A stretch of 64,000 nt of DNA from Saprospiraceae bacterium (lineage in GTDB: Bacteria > Bacteroidota > Bacteroidia > Chitinophagales > Saprospiraceae): NCBI GenBank assembly GCA_016711125.1, contig JADJTQ010000001.1, positions 1,178,001 through 1,242,000 on the forward strand. Direction: 5' to 3'. Of this stretch, positions 10,343 to 20,236 are shown in pieces. Within the stretch, counting starts at the first letter, position 1, and the number at the start of each line of letters is the position of its first letter. The notes under the pieces are model-generated. The model was not told the origin of the DNA, did not search any database, and was given only the letters and a program-made list of their open reading frames with translations. Position numbers and translations under genes: made by a program.

Positions 10343-12118
10343 ATGAATAGGTTTGTTATTTTTTATATGATTATTTTTCTCTGGAGTTGTGGTAATATAC
10401 CATCGACTGAAATAGAGAATGTATTTCCGAATATCGTGATGATTCTCTCTGATGACCAGGGTTGGGGCGATCTCAGCCTCAATGGGAATTCGAATTTGCA
10501 AACGGTCAATATTGATAGACTGGGCCGATCTGGTGCTATATTTGATCGGTTTTATGTATGCCCGGTTTGCTCACCTACCCGTGCGGAAATGCTGACTGGA
10601 AGATACTATGCCCGGGGAGGAGTTTATTCGACATCGGCCGGTGGTGAGAGGTTGGATTTAGACGAGAAAACGCTGGCTGATATTCTTAAGGAAAATGGAT
10701 ATCGTACCGCTGCTTTTGGTAAATGGCATAATGGAATGCAGTACCCATACCATCCCAATGGCAGAGGATTTGAAGAGTTTTATGGATTTTGTTCCGGGCA
10801 TTGGGGTGATTATTTTAGCCCGATGCTTGAGCACAATGGGGAGATCGTCAAAGGTAACGGATTCCTGGCAGATGATCTGACCGACCATGCCATTGATTTT
10901 GTCGACAGAAATCACAAGAATCCATTTTTCCTTTATCTGCCGTTAAATACTCCTCACAGCCCTATGCAAGTGCCTGATCAATATTGGTCCAAATTTGCTG
11001 GAAAAAACCTGGAGTTAAAAGGTAGTGACCCTACCAAAGAAGATATAGAGCATACAAAGGCGGCCTTGGCAATGTGTGAAAACATTGATTGGAATGTTGG
11101 AAGAGTTGTCAATAAATTGGAAGAAATGGGTATGATGGAAAATACAATTATTATCTATTTTTCTGATAATGGCCCAAACGGAAATCGATGGAATGGAGGT
11201 ATGAGAGGCATCAAAGGTTCAACTGATGAAGGAGGGGTGCGTTCACCATTCATGGTGCAATGGGAGGGTAAAATAGATTCTGGGATGATCATTACGCAAC
11301 TGGCCAGTGCCACTGACCTTTTACCAACCCTGCTTGATTTGTGTGGCATTCATTATTTGTCGGAAAAAACGCTAGATGGTATGAGTTTAAAACCCTTGCT
11401 GTTTAACGATCAGGCTGTTTGGCCGGACCGGCTTTTTTACCATCATTGGGCCGGTCGAACAAGTGTGCGCAGTCAACAGTTTTTATTGGATCATCAAGGT
11501 CGATTATTTGATATGGAAAAGGACCCTAGTCAGCATGTTGATATTTCTGCTGATCTTCCAGACGTGGCTGACAAACTATTGTTGGAAAAGGAGATTTGGG
11601 AGGGGACAGTGCTCTCGGAATTGCCAGATGAGGATCAACGTACCTTTCCGGTTGGCCATCCCGACTTTGTTTTTACTCAGTTGCCAGCAAGAGATGGTGA
11701 GCCACATGGAAATATTAGACGCTCTAACAAATATCCTAATTGCTCGTTTTTTACAAATTGGACGAATTTGCAAGACAGTATAACCTGGGAAGTTGAGGTG
11801 GTTGAATCGGGTACATTTGAAGTAGAAATCTATTATACCTGTTCTACAGAAGACCTTGGCTCCATCTTTATGGTGAAATTTGGCGATCAGATTTTAGATG
11901 GCCAAATTACTGAAGCACATGACCCTACGGAGACAGGTATGGAACATGATCGGGTACCTCGCGGAGAATCATATATCAAAGATTTTAAACCGCTCAAAGT
12001 AGGGAATATTACTCTGGAAAAAGGGCAGAGTACTTTGGTGCTGAAAGCAAAAGAGATCAAGGGAAGATCAGTGATGGATTTTCGGTTGATGATGCTTAAA
12101 AGAATTTCATCCATTTAA
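10343..12118 (+). CDS. Type I sulfatase lipoprotein
   Basis: 591 residues. A short hydrophobic start ending in FLWSC (lipobox-like, Cys16) suggests a lipoprotein. The sulfatase core has paired metal-binding Asp37 and Asp38 in ILSDDQGWGDL and the formylglycine motif CSPTR (Cys76 to Arg80), followed by MLTGR. A second metal site is in IIYFSDNGPNG. After the sulfatase domain, residues about 450-590 form an extra beta-rich region with a WEVEVVESGTFEVEIYYTC core, resembling a carbohydrate-binding-like module. It hydrolyses a sulfate ester, probably on a sulfated polysaccharide; activation needs a formylglycine-generating enzyme not seen in this window. Confidence 0.93.
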   Translation: MNRFVIFYMIIFLWSCGNIPSTEIENVFPNIVMILSDDQGWGDLSLNGNSNLQTVNIDRLGRSGAIFDRFYVCPVCSPTRAEMLTGRYYARGGVYSTSAGGERLDLDEKTLADILKENGYRTAAFGKWHNGMQYPYHPNGRGFEEFYGFCSGHWGDYFSPMLEHNGEIVKGNGFLADDLTDHAIDFVDRNHKNPFFLYLPLNTPHSPMQVPDQYWSKFAGKNLELKGSDPTKEDIEHTKAALAMCENIDWNVGRVVNKLEEMGMMENTIIIYFSDNGPNGNRWNGGMRGIKGSTDEGGVRSPFMVQWEGKIDSGMIITQLASATDLLPTLLDLCGIHYLSEKTLDGMSLKPLLFNDQAVWPDRLFYHHWAGRTSVRSQQFLLDHQGRLFDMEKDPSQHVDISADLPDVADKLLLEKEIWEGTVLSELPDEDQRTFPVGHPDFVFTQLPARDGEPHGNIRRSNKYPNCSFFTNWTNLQDSITWEVEVVESGTFEVEIYYTCSTEDLGSIFMVKFGDQILDGQITEAHDPTETGMEHDRVPRGESYIKDFKPLKVGNITLEKGQSTLVLKAKEIKGRSVMDFRLMMLKRISSI

Positions 12119-12141
12119 TTTGAAACCCGACCCACACACGC

Positions 12142-13908
12142 ATGATGGAATATCAAAAACTACTCGAAAAGTATGATCAGGAAATTGAAATATTATCAAA
12201 AAGAAGCAATCAGATAAGTTATTTACGTTTGGCTATTGGTATCTTTTTTTTGACTGTCCTTTACCTGTCCTTTAAAACCCTGGAATTATACTGGGTATTT
12301 CCGCTGATCTTGCTCGCATTGATTTTTATTTGGTTGGTGAGAAGTCATCAAGAAAAAGCAAATCGAAAGATCTTTGCAGAAACCCTGCGATCGATTAATC
12401 AGGATGAGATCGAATTCCTTGCTGGAGCAGAGCCTTTTGAATCGGGCGAGGAATTTGTAAATCCACAGCATGATTATACCTATGATCTGGATGTTTTCGG
12501 ACAGCATTCTCTATTTCAATTTCTTAATCGAACTGCCACGTACAGAGGGAGTCAGTTCCTGGCACAGACCTTGCAAAATCGCGCAGCAAAGCAAAAGATT
12601 CTTCAGAATCAGGAAGCCATTGATGACCTTACATCTCGCCTGGAATTACGGCAAAAGCTCCGTGCTTTGGGGTTGATCAATCGGGATAGCCAGGAGCTCT
12701 ACCAGTTTATTGATTATTGGGCCAGGCAGAGAGGAAACCTAGACCGGTTCAGTAAATTAGCTATTTACTTGTTTCCTTTTTTATTAGGGCTATTTCTTCT
12801 AATGTTTGCTATTACTCAAGAGGGCTCCTGGCTCAACTATGCAACCACTATGTTTATTCTCAACCTAATAGTGTTTAGCAACTCATTTAAAAAAATTAAG
12901 TTGGAGCTGTCAGGTCTCGACCGAATCGATGCAGTAATCAAGCACTACGGATTGATGTTAGAGGAATTGGAAACGGTTGAGTTTAAATCTGCTAGACTTA
13001 GGGAGCTTAGGGAAAAGCTCATTAAGGATGGAGAGAGTGCTGGATCTCAGCTTAAAGACCTGGCCTATTTGTTTAATCAATTGGAGACGGTCTATAATGG
13101 TATGGCCGTGATGCTTTTCAGTGGAAGCATTTCATACCATCTGCATTTTCTTCGAAAGATTTATGTCTGGAAAAACAAATATGCAAATCAATTGTCCGAC
13201 TGGATTGAGGTAATTGCGGAGTTTGAAATGCTATCGAGCTTAGCCAATTTCAAATTTAACAATCCGGAATTTGCCTTTCCAGTCATTAGTGATCAGGCAG
13301 AAATGTCATTCAAAGATCTCGGTCATCCATTGGTAAAATCAAGTGTGCGCATCGATAACGACATTGATCTGAGTGATCGTCGTTTTGTGATTTTAACCGG
13401 ATCCAATATGTCAGGGAAGAGTACCTTTTTACGAAGTGTCGGAATCAATGCGGTATTGGCTTGTGCTGGATCGCCGGTGTGTGCCAGCCAAGCTACTTTG
13501 TATCCTTTTAAGGTATTGGTATCCATGCGGGTTGCCGATTCTCTGGCGGAGAACGAGTCGTATTTTTATGCGGAAGTAAAACGTCTGAAGCAGATTACGG
13601 ACGTGCTTGCAACAGATCATTGTCTTGTGTTGCTTGATGAAATTTTGCGGGGTACCAATTCTGATGATAAGCGGAATGGCACTCTGGAGGTGATTCGCCG
13701 GATGGTGCGCGAAAATGTTTATGGATTGATCGCAACGCATGATCTCGAGATATGTAAAGAGAGTGATAGGCATCCTCAGGTACTCGTTAATAAATGTTTT
13801 GAAGTAGAAATTCGAAATGAGGAACTTTATTTTGATTATAAATTGCGTGATGGAATCTGTGTTAATCAGAGTGCGACTTTTTTAATGAAAAAGACAGGTA
13901 TTATTTGA
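12142..13908 (+). CDS. Membrane-anchored MutS-like ATPase
   Basis: 588 residues. The C-terminal ATPase resembles MutS domain V: Walker A TGSNMSGKSTFLR (about 419-431) and Walker B CLVLLDEILRGTNS, followed by the MutS-type segment GLIATHDLEI. It lacks the N-terminal mismatch-recognition domain. Instead it has two hydrophobic helices at about 28-66 and two more around 205-250, so it is probably an inner-membrane protein. Such MutS-related proteins are widespread in Bacteroidota and their role is not known; a canonical mismatch-repair role is unlikely. The stop overlaps the start of the next gene (TGATG). Confidence 0.88.
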   Translation: MMEYQKLLEKYDQEIEILSKRSNQISYLRLAIGIFFLTVLYLSFKTLELYWVFPLILLALIFIWLVRSHQEKANRKIFAETLRSINQDEIEFLAGAEPFESGEEFVNPQHDYTYDLDVFGQHSLFQFLNRTATYRGSQFLAQTLQNRAAKQKILQNQEAIDDLTSRLELRQKLRALGLINRDSQELYQFIDYWARQRGNLDRFSKLAIYLFPFLLGLFLLMFAITQEGSWLNYATTMFILNLIVFSNSFKKIKLELSGLDRIDAVIKHYGLMLEELETVEFKSARLRELREKLIKDGESAGSQLKDLAYLFNQLETVYNGMAVMLFSGSISYHLHFLRKIYVWKNKYANQLSDWIEVIAEFEMLSSLANFKFNNPEFAFPVISDQAEMSFKDLGHPLVKSSVRIDNDIDLSDRRFVILTGSNMSGKSTFLRSVGINAVLACAGSPVCASQATLYPFKVLVSMRVADSLAENESYFYAEVKRLKQITDVLATDHCLVLLDEILRGTNSDDKRNGTLEVIRRMVRENVYGLIATHDLEICKESDRHPQVLVNKCFEVEIRNEELYFDYKLRDGICVNQSATFLMKKTGII

Positions 13909-14449
13909 TGCATGGTTTTGATATAGACGATAAAGTAAAAATTTCGGTAGTAGAGAAACCCGATTTGGAGGTACTTCGAAATTTATCTCTCGAAACCTTT
14001 GCTGAAGCATTTTCTGTCAGAAACACCGATGAGAATATGTCGACCTATATGGGACAAGCCTTTGCTTCTGATCAATTATTGAAGGAACTAAGCCATCCGG
14101 ACTCGACTTTTTATTTTGCCCGATTACAAGAACAAATAGTAGGCTATCTTAAATTAAATGTTTTGGATGCGCAGACTGAATCAAAGACCAAATTGGGCTG
14201 GAAATCGAGCGAATTTATGTACGTTCAGCATACCAGGGTCAGCGAATTGGAAGTAATCTCCTAAAATTTGCGATCGAACAAGCACAGATCTTGGATAAAT
14301 CCTTCATCTGGCTGGGGGTCTGGGACAAGAATTTCGAAGCTGTAAGGTTTTACAACCGATATGGTTTTAAAGAATTTGGCAGACATCCTTTCTTGTTGGG
14401 TGATGATGTTCAGACCGATCTGTTGCTGAAACTTGTTTTGGAGGATTGA
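13908..14449 (+). CDS. GNAT-family N-acetyltransferase (one frame break near 14196)
   Basis: Starts at the ATG overlapping the stop of the MutS-like gene. The first frame covers about 95 residues to SKTKLG and then goes out of phase. The next frame continues GLEIERIYVRSAYQGQRIGS, the GNAT acetyl-CoA loop (QGQRIGSNLLKFAI), and ends FYNRYGFKEFGRHPF before a stop at 14449. One extra G in GGG at 14195-14197 restores a normal protein of about 180 residues. The substrate is unknown. Coupling to the MutS-like gene suggests cotranscription. Confidence 0.8.
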
Positions 14450-14482
14450 TTTTTATTTGAACGATATTAGGGCGTATGTAAA

Positions 14483-15049
14483 ATGACATACAGAGAGAAA
14501 CTTAAAATTCATTATCACAATGCCTGGAAGGCTGAGTCAAAGGAGATCGCATGGTCAAAGGGACCAATGACACAACTTGATCGAGACTTTAAGGTCTTGC
14601 AATTTGAACCTGGGGAATATCATGACATGTGGATTTACGCCACTACGGGAATGTCTGATCTTTCTTTTTTAGATCCCATCGAATTGCATATTTTTTCCTC
14701 GGTGCCATCTGATTCAATAGTAGAAATACTGACCGCCGTGGCTTACTGTCATAAGAATGATATTCCTCTGAACCTTGGTCATACAGTCAATTTCGGAATA
14801 CCTTGGCTCAATAAATCTCGCTGCACTTTCGGATTAATTTCTCTTCCATATTTGGATGGGCCTTTGCTTGAGAATTTCACCATTGGCAATACTATAGTCA
14901 AATGTTTTTGGTTGATTCCTGTTACAGGACTTGAAGTTGAATATAAGAATTCCAAAGGCTTGGAATCACTTGAGAATGAATTTGAGAAAGGTAGATTCAA
15001 TTACCACGATCCTAACAGACAATCAGTGATATCTCAAAACTACGGTTGA
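14483..15049 (+). CDS. Suppressor-of-fused (SUFU) domain protein
   Basis: 188 residues that match the bacterial SUFU domain throughout: MWIYATTGMSD, then PIELHIFSS, the hallmark HTVNFGIPWL and FGLISLPYLDGP, and a C-terminal WLIPVTGLEVEYKN. Bacterial SUFU proteins are often immunity proteins against polymorphic toxins, but also occur alone. No toxin gene is seen beside it, only degenerate small ORFs downstream, so the role is open. No signal peptide, hence cytoplasmic. Confidence 0.85.
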   Translation: MTYREKLKIHYHNAWKAESKEIAWSKGPMTQLDRDFKVLQFEPGEYHDMWIYATTGMSDLSFLDPIELHIFSSVPSDSIVEILTAVAYCHKNDIPLNLGHTVNFGIPWLNKSRCTFGLISLPYLDGPLLENFTIGNTIVKCFWLIPVTGLEVEYKNSKGLESLENEFEKGRFNYHDPNRQSVISQNYG

Positions 15050-15113
15050 ATTGATTATGGTAAATCAGACAGTAGATTTCTGTAAACTAAAAAGGATACC
15101 ATGAATTTTTCAC

Positions 15114-15498
15114 ATGTTGACAGTGACCGGCCTCGTTTTTATCTTTATAGCTGTCCTTTTACTTGGTTTTTTAAAGGCGGAATGTCATCTTGCTTATTTA
15201 AAGGAAACTGAACCAGAGAATTACTTGGGTTTATTTTCTACATGCCGGGGTACAAGAAGTTCCTGAATCCAACAAAACCTCATTCTTTATATCCCGATTT
15301 CTTTTCTGTTTTTGGTTTCCGGCACTTGAATGTGAGGTTGCAATTTATGATTTTCCCCTATTTTGGGGTAAGAAAGAAAACGAAAGTGCACATGCAAAGT
15401 TGCTTGCCAAGAGGATACGTGGATATATTAGGACTCAAATTTTTGGACTCTTGGTGATTATCTTTTATGTGGTTTTCGTTATTGTTTTTGCAACTTAG
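15114..15498 (+). pseudogene. Small membrane protein, frame-broken near 15248, unknown family
   Basis: The first frame begins at ATG 15114 with a strong membrane helix (LVFIFIAVLLLGF) and runs to CRGTRSS at 15266. A second frame picks up from the CCGGGG run at 15245-15250 and reads VQEVPESNKTSFFIS through a charged stretch (GKKENESAHAKLLAKRIRG) to a C-terminal helix FGLLVIIFYVVFVIVFAT, stopping at 15498. Joined, this is a protein of about 127 residues with two membrane helices. The join needs a one-base loss or two-base gain in the G run. No family recognised. It may be a real gene with a sequencing indel or a decaying one. Confidence 0.45.
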
Positions 15499-15534
15499 AT
15501 AGTAAACCACGTTCAGTTTTGTTTCAAAATCTCA

Positions 15535-15756
15535 ATGCGTTATGAAGCACAGCGATCTGTTTTCAATACTTATTTTTCAGGGTTTGTCCTATTTCTTTTG
15601 TTGGTTGCTTCTCTATTGTTTGTCAAAGCTTTTAATCATTTTACATATCTAAAAATGATTTACCCTGATAGATTTCGAATCTATAAGATAAGACTTATCT
15701 GTATGTTTTATATAGATTTTTTTAGCCAATTCCGAGTAATGTCGCTATTGCCGTAA
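15535..15756 (+). CDS. Small putative membrane ORF, possible partial paralogue of the preceding one
   Basis: 73 codons from ATG 15535. The N-terminal half has one strong membrane helix (FVLFLLLVASLLFV) followed by KAFNHFTYLKMIYPDRF. This resembles the layout of the preceding ORF, where the helix is followed by KAECHLAYLKETEPENY, suggesting a tandem duplicate that is truncated or degenerate. No domain recognised and coding status is uncertain. Confidence 0.35.
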   Translation: MRYEAQRSVFNTYFSGFVLFLLLVASLLFVKAFNHFTYLKMIYPDRFRIYKIRLICMFYIDFFSQFRVMSLLP

Positions 15757-15802
15757 ATCTTCAGTGTGAAATGTATCCTGGAGGGACTCAACGTGAATTG
15801 TT

Positions 15803-16068
15803 CCAGATGCAATCTGGAGCAACGAATTGTCAATCAATCAACCAACCAAGTGGTTGGATTTTAGAAGAGAACACAGGTTAACCGGAATGGAAAAGAACGT
15901 CATGGGGCCGATGCCGCTATGTCCCCGCCGGTATCATTTATATTATAAAATAGTGAATTGAAAAAAGGGTTAGGTGCAAAAGTTCAACCACTTTGTGGTT
16001 GGAAACCTCTACGTGAATAACCTGGAATTGCCATTCCAGGCCATTCACCTTCAACCCTTTCAGGGTTG
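15803..16068. repeat. Cluster of five short palindromes in a 0.5-kb gene-free stretch
   Basis: The 477 bp between 15757 and 16233 has no convincing gene but holds five hairpin-forming inverted repeats: CCAGAT/ATCTGG at 15803-15817, CCAACCA/TGGTTGG at 15842-15857, CAACCAC/GTGGTTG at 15985-16001, CCTGGAAT/ATTCCAGG at 16021-16040, and CAACCCT/AGGGTTG at 16052-16068, with loops of 2-4 nt. Two share the CAACCA core. They resemble dispersed REP-like palindromes of Bacteroidota genomes. Whether they repeat elsewhere cannot be seen here. Confidence 0.55.
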
Positions 16069-16233
16069 TCTGTAAGTGTACTTGTAATTATAGTACCATT
16101 CAGAGGGTAAATTCTACGATGTCTACACTTATTTCCATCATAATCATGAGTATGAGTCTTGATCTTCAGTTTTTGTTTATTACAAAACAAATAGTGCAAT
16201 TTGTCCTGCACACCAAAGTCTATCAATCCAAAT

Positions 16234-17940
16234 CTAGAGCCCCAGCACCTGTTTATCAGCCAGTAATCTACTTTTCAATTGGTCGTACTTCAATTCATGA
16301 AGGGTCTTTTTTTGATCGATCGCCAAACATGCAGCAGTAGCCGCACTTTGCCCTAATACCATAAAAACAGGTTCCATCCGGATTGATCCAAATGCGATAT
16401 GCGTTGCACTCAAGCATACCGGAACTAATAGATTGGTACAATCTTCTTTTTTAGGCAAAATCGAACGGTAGCTTATTGGATATGGGGAAGCTACGTGAGC
16501 TTCAACATTTCCTTCATTTTTGACATGTCCTTTGTCATTGACATAGCGTTGCGTATGGTGTGAATCCATGCCATAAGCTCCCATTCCGATGGGATCAGGT
16601 ACAACCTCAATACTCTCACAATGATATTGGGTCATTGTCATCATTCCATTGAGTCGCCTTGCTTCACGTATATATAATTGTTCCTGCCATCCATCTTCGC
16701 GTTCAAATTCGTCCTTGCACATTCCCCAGCGAGCAACTTCATTCCTGATTTTATCTGGTATCCGGGAATGATTGGCAAGCGTCCACATTAAACCTTTTTG
16801 ATAATCGCGATGAGCGTCTTTCGTTGACTCACGTTCTTCATAGCTCGCTTCCGGATAATTGTAATTCTGGCCTATAAAATCGGTGGAAAATCCGGTTCGG
16901 TTATTGGTGTCGGTCTTTCGATTGGGCATGTCAGAATTGATCCAGGGAAATCCATTTTCTCCTGCTTCGTAATTTCGTAGCAATAATTCGTAATTAATTT
17001 CTTGATAGTTTTCCGGCTTTTCAAAAGGGATCCTATTTTGGGGATGATCCGTGAGACACATTCTGAAGCAATATGCCTGTAGGTTTTTATCACCCTGGCC
17101 TTCTAATCCTGGTCCTTTGGGATTAATATAAGGGAGTAGGCCACTACTAATATCTCCAGATACAACATAGGGATCAACTCCATCCACAAAATTATGATTG
17201 ATTGCATCATGCGAAGGCTTTCCTGACATAGTCGTGTCCGTCAATTTAGCGTGTACTCCATTTAGAGTCTCTGCATAATCACTATTAGATTCACGACCTA
17301 ATCTATAAGATACACCAGCTGTCGCCATAAGGTCTCCCTCATAGGTGGCGTCTATAAAAACTTGGGCGCTGTAAGTCTTTCCGCTGAGAGTGGTAATTGT
17401 GGTGATCGCACCATTTTCTTTTTTTACGCCTGCTTGCCTGTCGAGTTTTTCGTTGGTTACGACTTTGATCTGGAGTTCTTGAATCCAATTTTCATAGATC
17501 GTCATGGCTGCAGAGGGTTCGAATGTCCACATAGTATTTTCCTCGAGGCCAGTACGAGTTTGCCCACCGTCTTTGTAGTCACTTCTATTTTGCCATTTCC
17601 AATGATCTACCTGGTCATAATAATCTTTCACTTTTTCATAAAATTCTCTGGAAATGCCCCCAATAGCTACTTTATTTCCAATGTCGGTCTGACCTAAACC
17701 ACCGGTAGTAAGGCCACCGATGCGATTTTCAGGTGCAACTAAGAGGACCGTCTTATTCATTCTTGTCGCTTGAATGGCAGCAGCAATGCCTGCCGAAGTG
17801 CCGCCGTAAATGATGAGATCGTAATCGGGTTTTGCAGTATTTGGTTGGCATGCTTCAAGGAGGGTGATAACGAAGAAGAATAATAGCAAAAGGACCGAGG
17901 GGACTCTCGTATGGGATGATGTAGTATCAGTATTTGGCAT
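16234..17940 (-). CDS. FAD-dependent oxidoreductase lipoprotein (FAD_oxidored family)
   Basis: 568 residues from the ATG at 17940; an upstream start in frame would run into the divergent kinase gene and lacks a leader. The N-terminus has a membrane segment (LLLLFFFVITLL) ending in EAC, a lipoprotein-like site. A Rossmann dinucleotide motif follows, DLIIYGGTSAGIAAA, then NRIGGLTTGGLGQTD, typical of this family; the C-terminal FAD part is CLSATHIAFGSIRMEPVFM. These enzymes are found in polysaccharide and sugar utilisation loci and probably oxidise a sugar or sugar acid outside the cytoplasm. It diverges from the ROK kinase with 62 bp between starts. Confidence 0.85.
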   Translation of the reverse strand: MPNTDTTSSHTRVPSVLLLLFFFVITLLEACQPNTAKPDYDLIIYGGTSAGIAAAIQATRMNKTVLLVAPENRIGGLTTGGLGQTDIGNKVAIGGISREFYEKVKDYYDQVDHWKWQNRSDYKDGGQTRTGLEENTMWTFEPSAAMTIYENWIQELQIKVVTNEKLDRQAGVKKENGAITTITTLSGKTYSAQVFIDATYEGDLMATAGVSYRLGRESNSDYAETLNGVHAKLTDTTMSGKPSHDAINHNFVDGVDPYVVSGDISSGLLPYINPKGPGLEGQGDKNLQAYCFRMCLTDHPQNRIPFEKPENYQEINYELLLRNYEAGENGFPWINSDMPNRKTDTNNRTGFSTDFIGQNYNYPEASYEERESTKDAHRDYQKGLMWTLANHSRIPDKIRNEVARWGMCKDEFEREDGWQEQLYIREARRLNGMMTMTQYHCESIEVVPDPIGMGAYGMDSHHTQRYVNDKGHVKNEGNVEAHVASPYPISYRSILPKKEDCTNLLVPVCLSATHIAFGSIRMEPVFMVLGQSAATAACLAIDQKKTLHELKYDQLKSRLLADKQVLGL

Positions 17941-18002
17941 TTTCTTAATGATTCTTACCGGAAGTTTATGATTAATTTTAAGGAAATATAGTGATAAATT
18001 AT

Positions 18003-18911
18003 ATGAATGATAAATACATTCTAGCAATGGACCTTGGTGGCACTAAATTGGCGTCCGCTCTTTTTAATGCCAAAGGTGAGATCCTTTATTCGGATTTCAT
18101 GAAACTAGAAGGTCGCACCGGTCACCAGGTGGGTCTCATGGTCATCGAGTGCATCGAGAACTATTTTTCCCGTTCTCAGGATTCAGGTCAGTCAATTGAT
18201 TCAATTGGCATCGCAGTCCCTGGCATCTACAATGGTACTGATGGCAAAGTATGGGCACCAAACATTCCGGGTTGGAATGAGTATCCGCTGAGAGACGAGC
18301 TTCAGCTGTATCTGCAAGGAAGGGGCGTTTCACTGCGCCTCGATAGTGATCGTGCTTGCTACATCTTGGGGGAGTATTGGAAAGGTGCAGCTACTGGCTG
18401 TCAACATGCGATCTATTTGGCTGTAGGTACCGGAATTGGTGCAGGAATCATGATCGATGGAAAAGTCTTACGAGGTAGTCACGACATTGCTGGTGCTATA
18501 GGATGGATGGCCCTTCGAGCGGAATATCACCCGCTCTATGAAAAATATGGATGCTTTGAATATCATGCATCAGGACAGGGGATTGCCATCCATGCGCAGG
18601 ATTTTTATGGGGACACCAGGGCCGTATTCAAAGCCTATGAAGAAGGGGATGAAAGAGTATTACATTTCATTGAAGACGCAATTCTCTCATGGGGCCAGGC
18701 TAGCGCAAATTTGGTTAGTTTGTTTAACCCTGAAATAATTGTCTTCGGTGGGGGTGTTTTTGGCCCGGCCCAAAAATATATCGATCAGATCTACAAGGAA
18801 GCATGCCGTTGGGCTCAACCAATCAGCATCCGTCAAACCAGATTCGTACCTACTCAATTGGGCGATCAGGTGGCTTTATATGGGGCAGCTTATCTGGCCA
18901 TGGATTTATAG
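18003..18911 (+). CDS. ROK-family sugar kinase lacking the usual zinc motif
   Basis: 302 residues from ATG 18003; a GTG 12 bp upstream is possible but less likely. The phosphate-binding start AMDLGGTKLASALF, GIAVPGIYNG and the second phosphate loop AVGTGIGAGIMIDG are ROK features, as is IIVFGGGVFG near the end. The canonical CxCGxxGCxE zinc site is reduced to YEKYGCFEYHASG, with only one Cys retained. ROK kinases phosphorylate glucose, N-acetylglucosamine or N-acetylmannosamine at C6. First of a plus-strand series with the transporter and SIS protein. Confidence 0.87.
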   Translation: MNDKYILAMDLGGTKLASALFNAKGEILYSDFMKLEGRTGHQVGLMVIECIENYFSRSQDSGQSIDSIGIAVPGIYNGTDGKVWAPNIPGWNEYPLRDELQLYLQGRGVSLRLDSDRACYILGEYWKGAATGCQHAIYLAVGTGIGAGIMIDGKVLRGSHDIAGAIGWMALRAEYHPLYEKYGCFEYHASGQGIAIHAQDFYGDTRAVFKAYEEGDERVLHFIEDAILSWGQASANLVSLFNPEIIVFGGGVFGPAQKYIDQIYKEACRWAQPISIRQTRFVPTQLGDQVALYGAAYLAMDL

Positions 18912-18963
18912 ATTCCGTTTACTTTAAAAACTGGATCTTTAACCGATTAAAATTCTAATAATT

Positions 18964-20151
18964 TTGCAGACAATAGATAAGTATCATTTTGGTCGCGTTT
19001 TTGCTGCTGCCTGTATCGGCATGTTGCTTTTCGGAGTTGTCATGCTTACACTGGGATCAACCCTTCCAGACATCATGAGAAAGTATGCTTTGGACGACGT
19101 CAAGGCAGGTACATTGGCATCTCTATTACCTACCGGTATCCTTATCGGCTCGCTGATTTTCGGACCCATTGTCGATCGCTTTAGCTATCAATATTTGTTG
19201 GTATGCAGCTCACTGTTGGTTGCTCTTAGTATGTATGGTATTGCTACCGCCAGTGGATTATTCATGTTACAGTTGTCTTTTTTAATGATTGGATTTGGTG
19301 GGGGAGTTATCAATGGTGGCACCAATGCCCTGGTAGCCGACATCAGTCGTGCCCGGGCAAAAGCCGGAAGTGCCAACTTAAGTCTCTTGGGTGTGTTTTT
19401 TGGAATTGGTGCGCTTACAGTGCCATCAATTATGGGGCTGCTTGCCCAATCGTTGACCTATGAACAAATCCTGTCCTTTGTCGCTCTTGGTATGGTCTTA
19501 CCTATTATTTACTTCTTAATCATTAACTACCCCTTGCCTAAACAGACTCAGAGCATTTCGATAAGAAAGAGCATGAGGCTTTTTAAGGACCGATCATTAT
19601 TGATCCTGACGTTCATGCTTTTCTTTCAGAGTGCATTTGAAGGAATATTTAATAATTGGACAACAACTTTTTTACAACGGGTGCGATTATTTAGTGAAGC
19701 TGATGCTTTAGCTGCCTTAAGTGTTTATGTGATCGGTTTGACAGTAACAAGAATGTTACTCGCTGGATTACTTCGAGTGGGCAGAGAAAAATTGATATTA
19801 TTTGGCTCCATGGCTTCTTTGTTTACAGGGGCATTGCTAATGATGTTTTTTGGACTTCATCTGGTGGTGTACACAGGTGCAGCTTTACTGGGCATAGGTA
19901 CGGCAGCAATTTTTCCCGTGCTCCTGTCTTTTGTTAGTGAAATGTATCAGGAATTAAGGGGTACGGCATTCAGTGTGGTGATTTTCATTGCGGTATCTGG
20001 CAATATTTTAATGAATTTCATCATGGGATACCTAGCAGATCAGTTTGGTATTTCCACCTATCCAATGGTTTTATTGACATGCATAGTGATGATCTTTTTA
20101 ATCTATTGTTACAGAGAATTTGGGAACCGGACTTTGAAACTTGAAAGGTGA
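18964..20151 (+). CDS. MFS transporter, sugar-porter-like (FucP-type architecture)
   Basis: 395 residues with about 12 hydrophobic helices and the MFS signature around the second to third helix (GPIVDRFSYQYLLV). The frame is open from 18943; the TTG at 18964 keeps the whole first helix, whereas the next ATG (19021) would cut into it, so TTG is chosen with moderate certainty. By context, between a ROK sugar kinase and a phosphosugar SIS protein, it should import a sugar or amino sugar across the inner membrane. Confidence 0.82.
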   Translation: MQTIDKYHFGRVFAAACIGMLLFGVVMLTLGSTLPDIMRKYALDDVKAGTLASLLPTGILIGSLIFGPIVDRFSYQYLLVCSSLLVALSMYGIATASGLFMLQLSFLMIGFGGGVINGGTNALVADISRARAKAGSANLSLLGVFFGIGALTVPSIMGLLAQSLTYEQILSFVALGMVLPIIYFLIINYPLPKQTQSISIRKSMRLFKDRSLLILTFMLFFQSAFEGIFNNWTTTFLQRVRLFSEADALAALSVYVIGLTVTRMLLAGLLRVGREKLILFGSMASLFTGALLMMFFGLHLVVYTGAALLGIGTAAIFPVLLSFVSEMYQELRGTAFSVVIFIAVSGNILMNFIMGYLADQFGISTYPMVLLTCIVMIFLIYCYREFGNRTLKLER

Positions 20152-20236
20152 TCGCAGCGAGTCACATTGTGACGGAGGAATAAATTAACAATATTTTTAT
20201 GACTAATAATCAATTTTTAAAATAATTAAATAGAAT

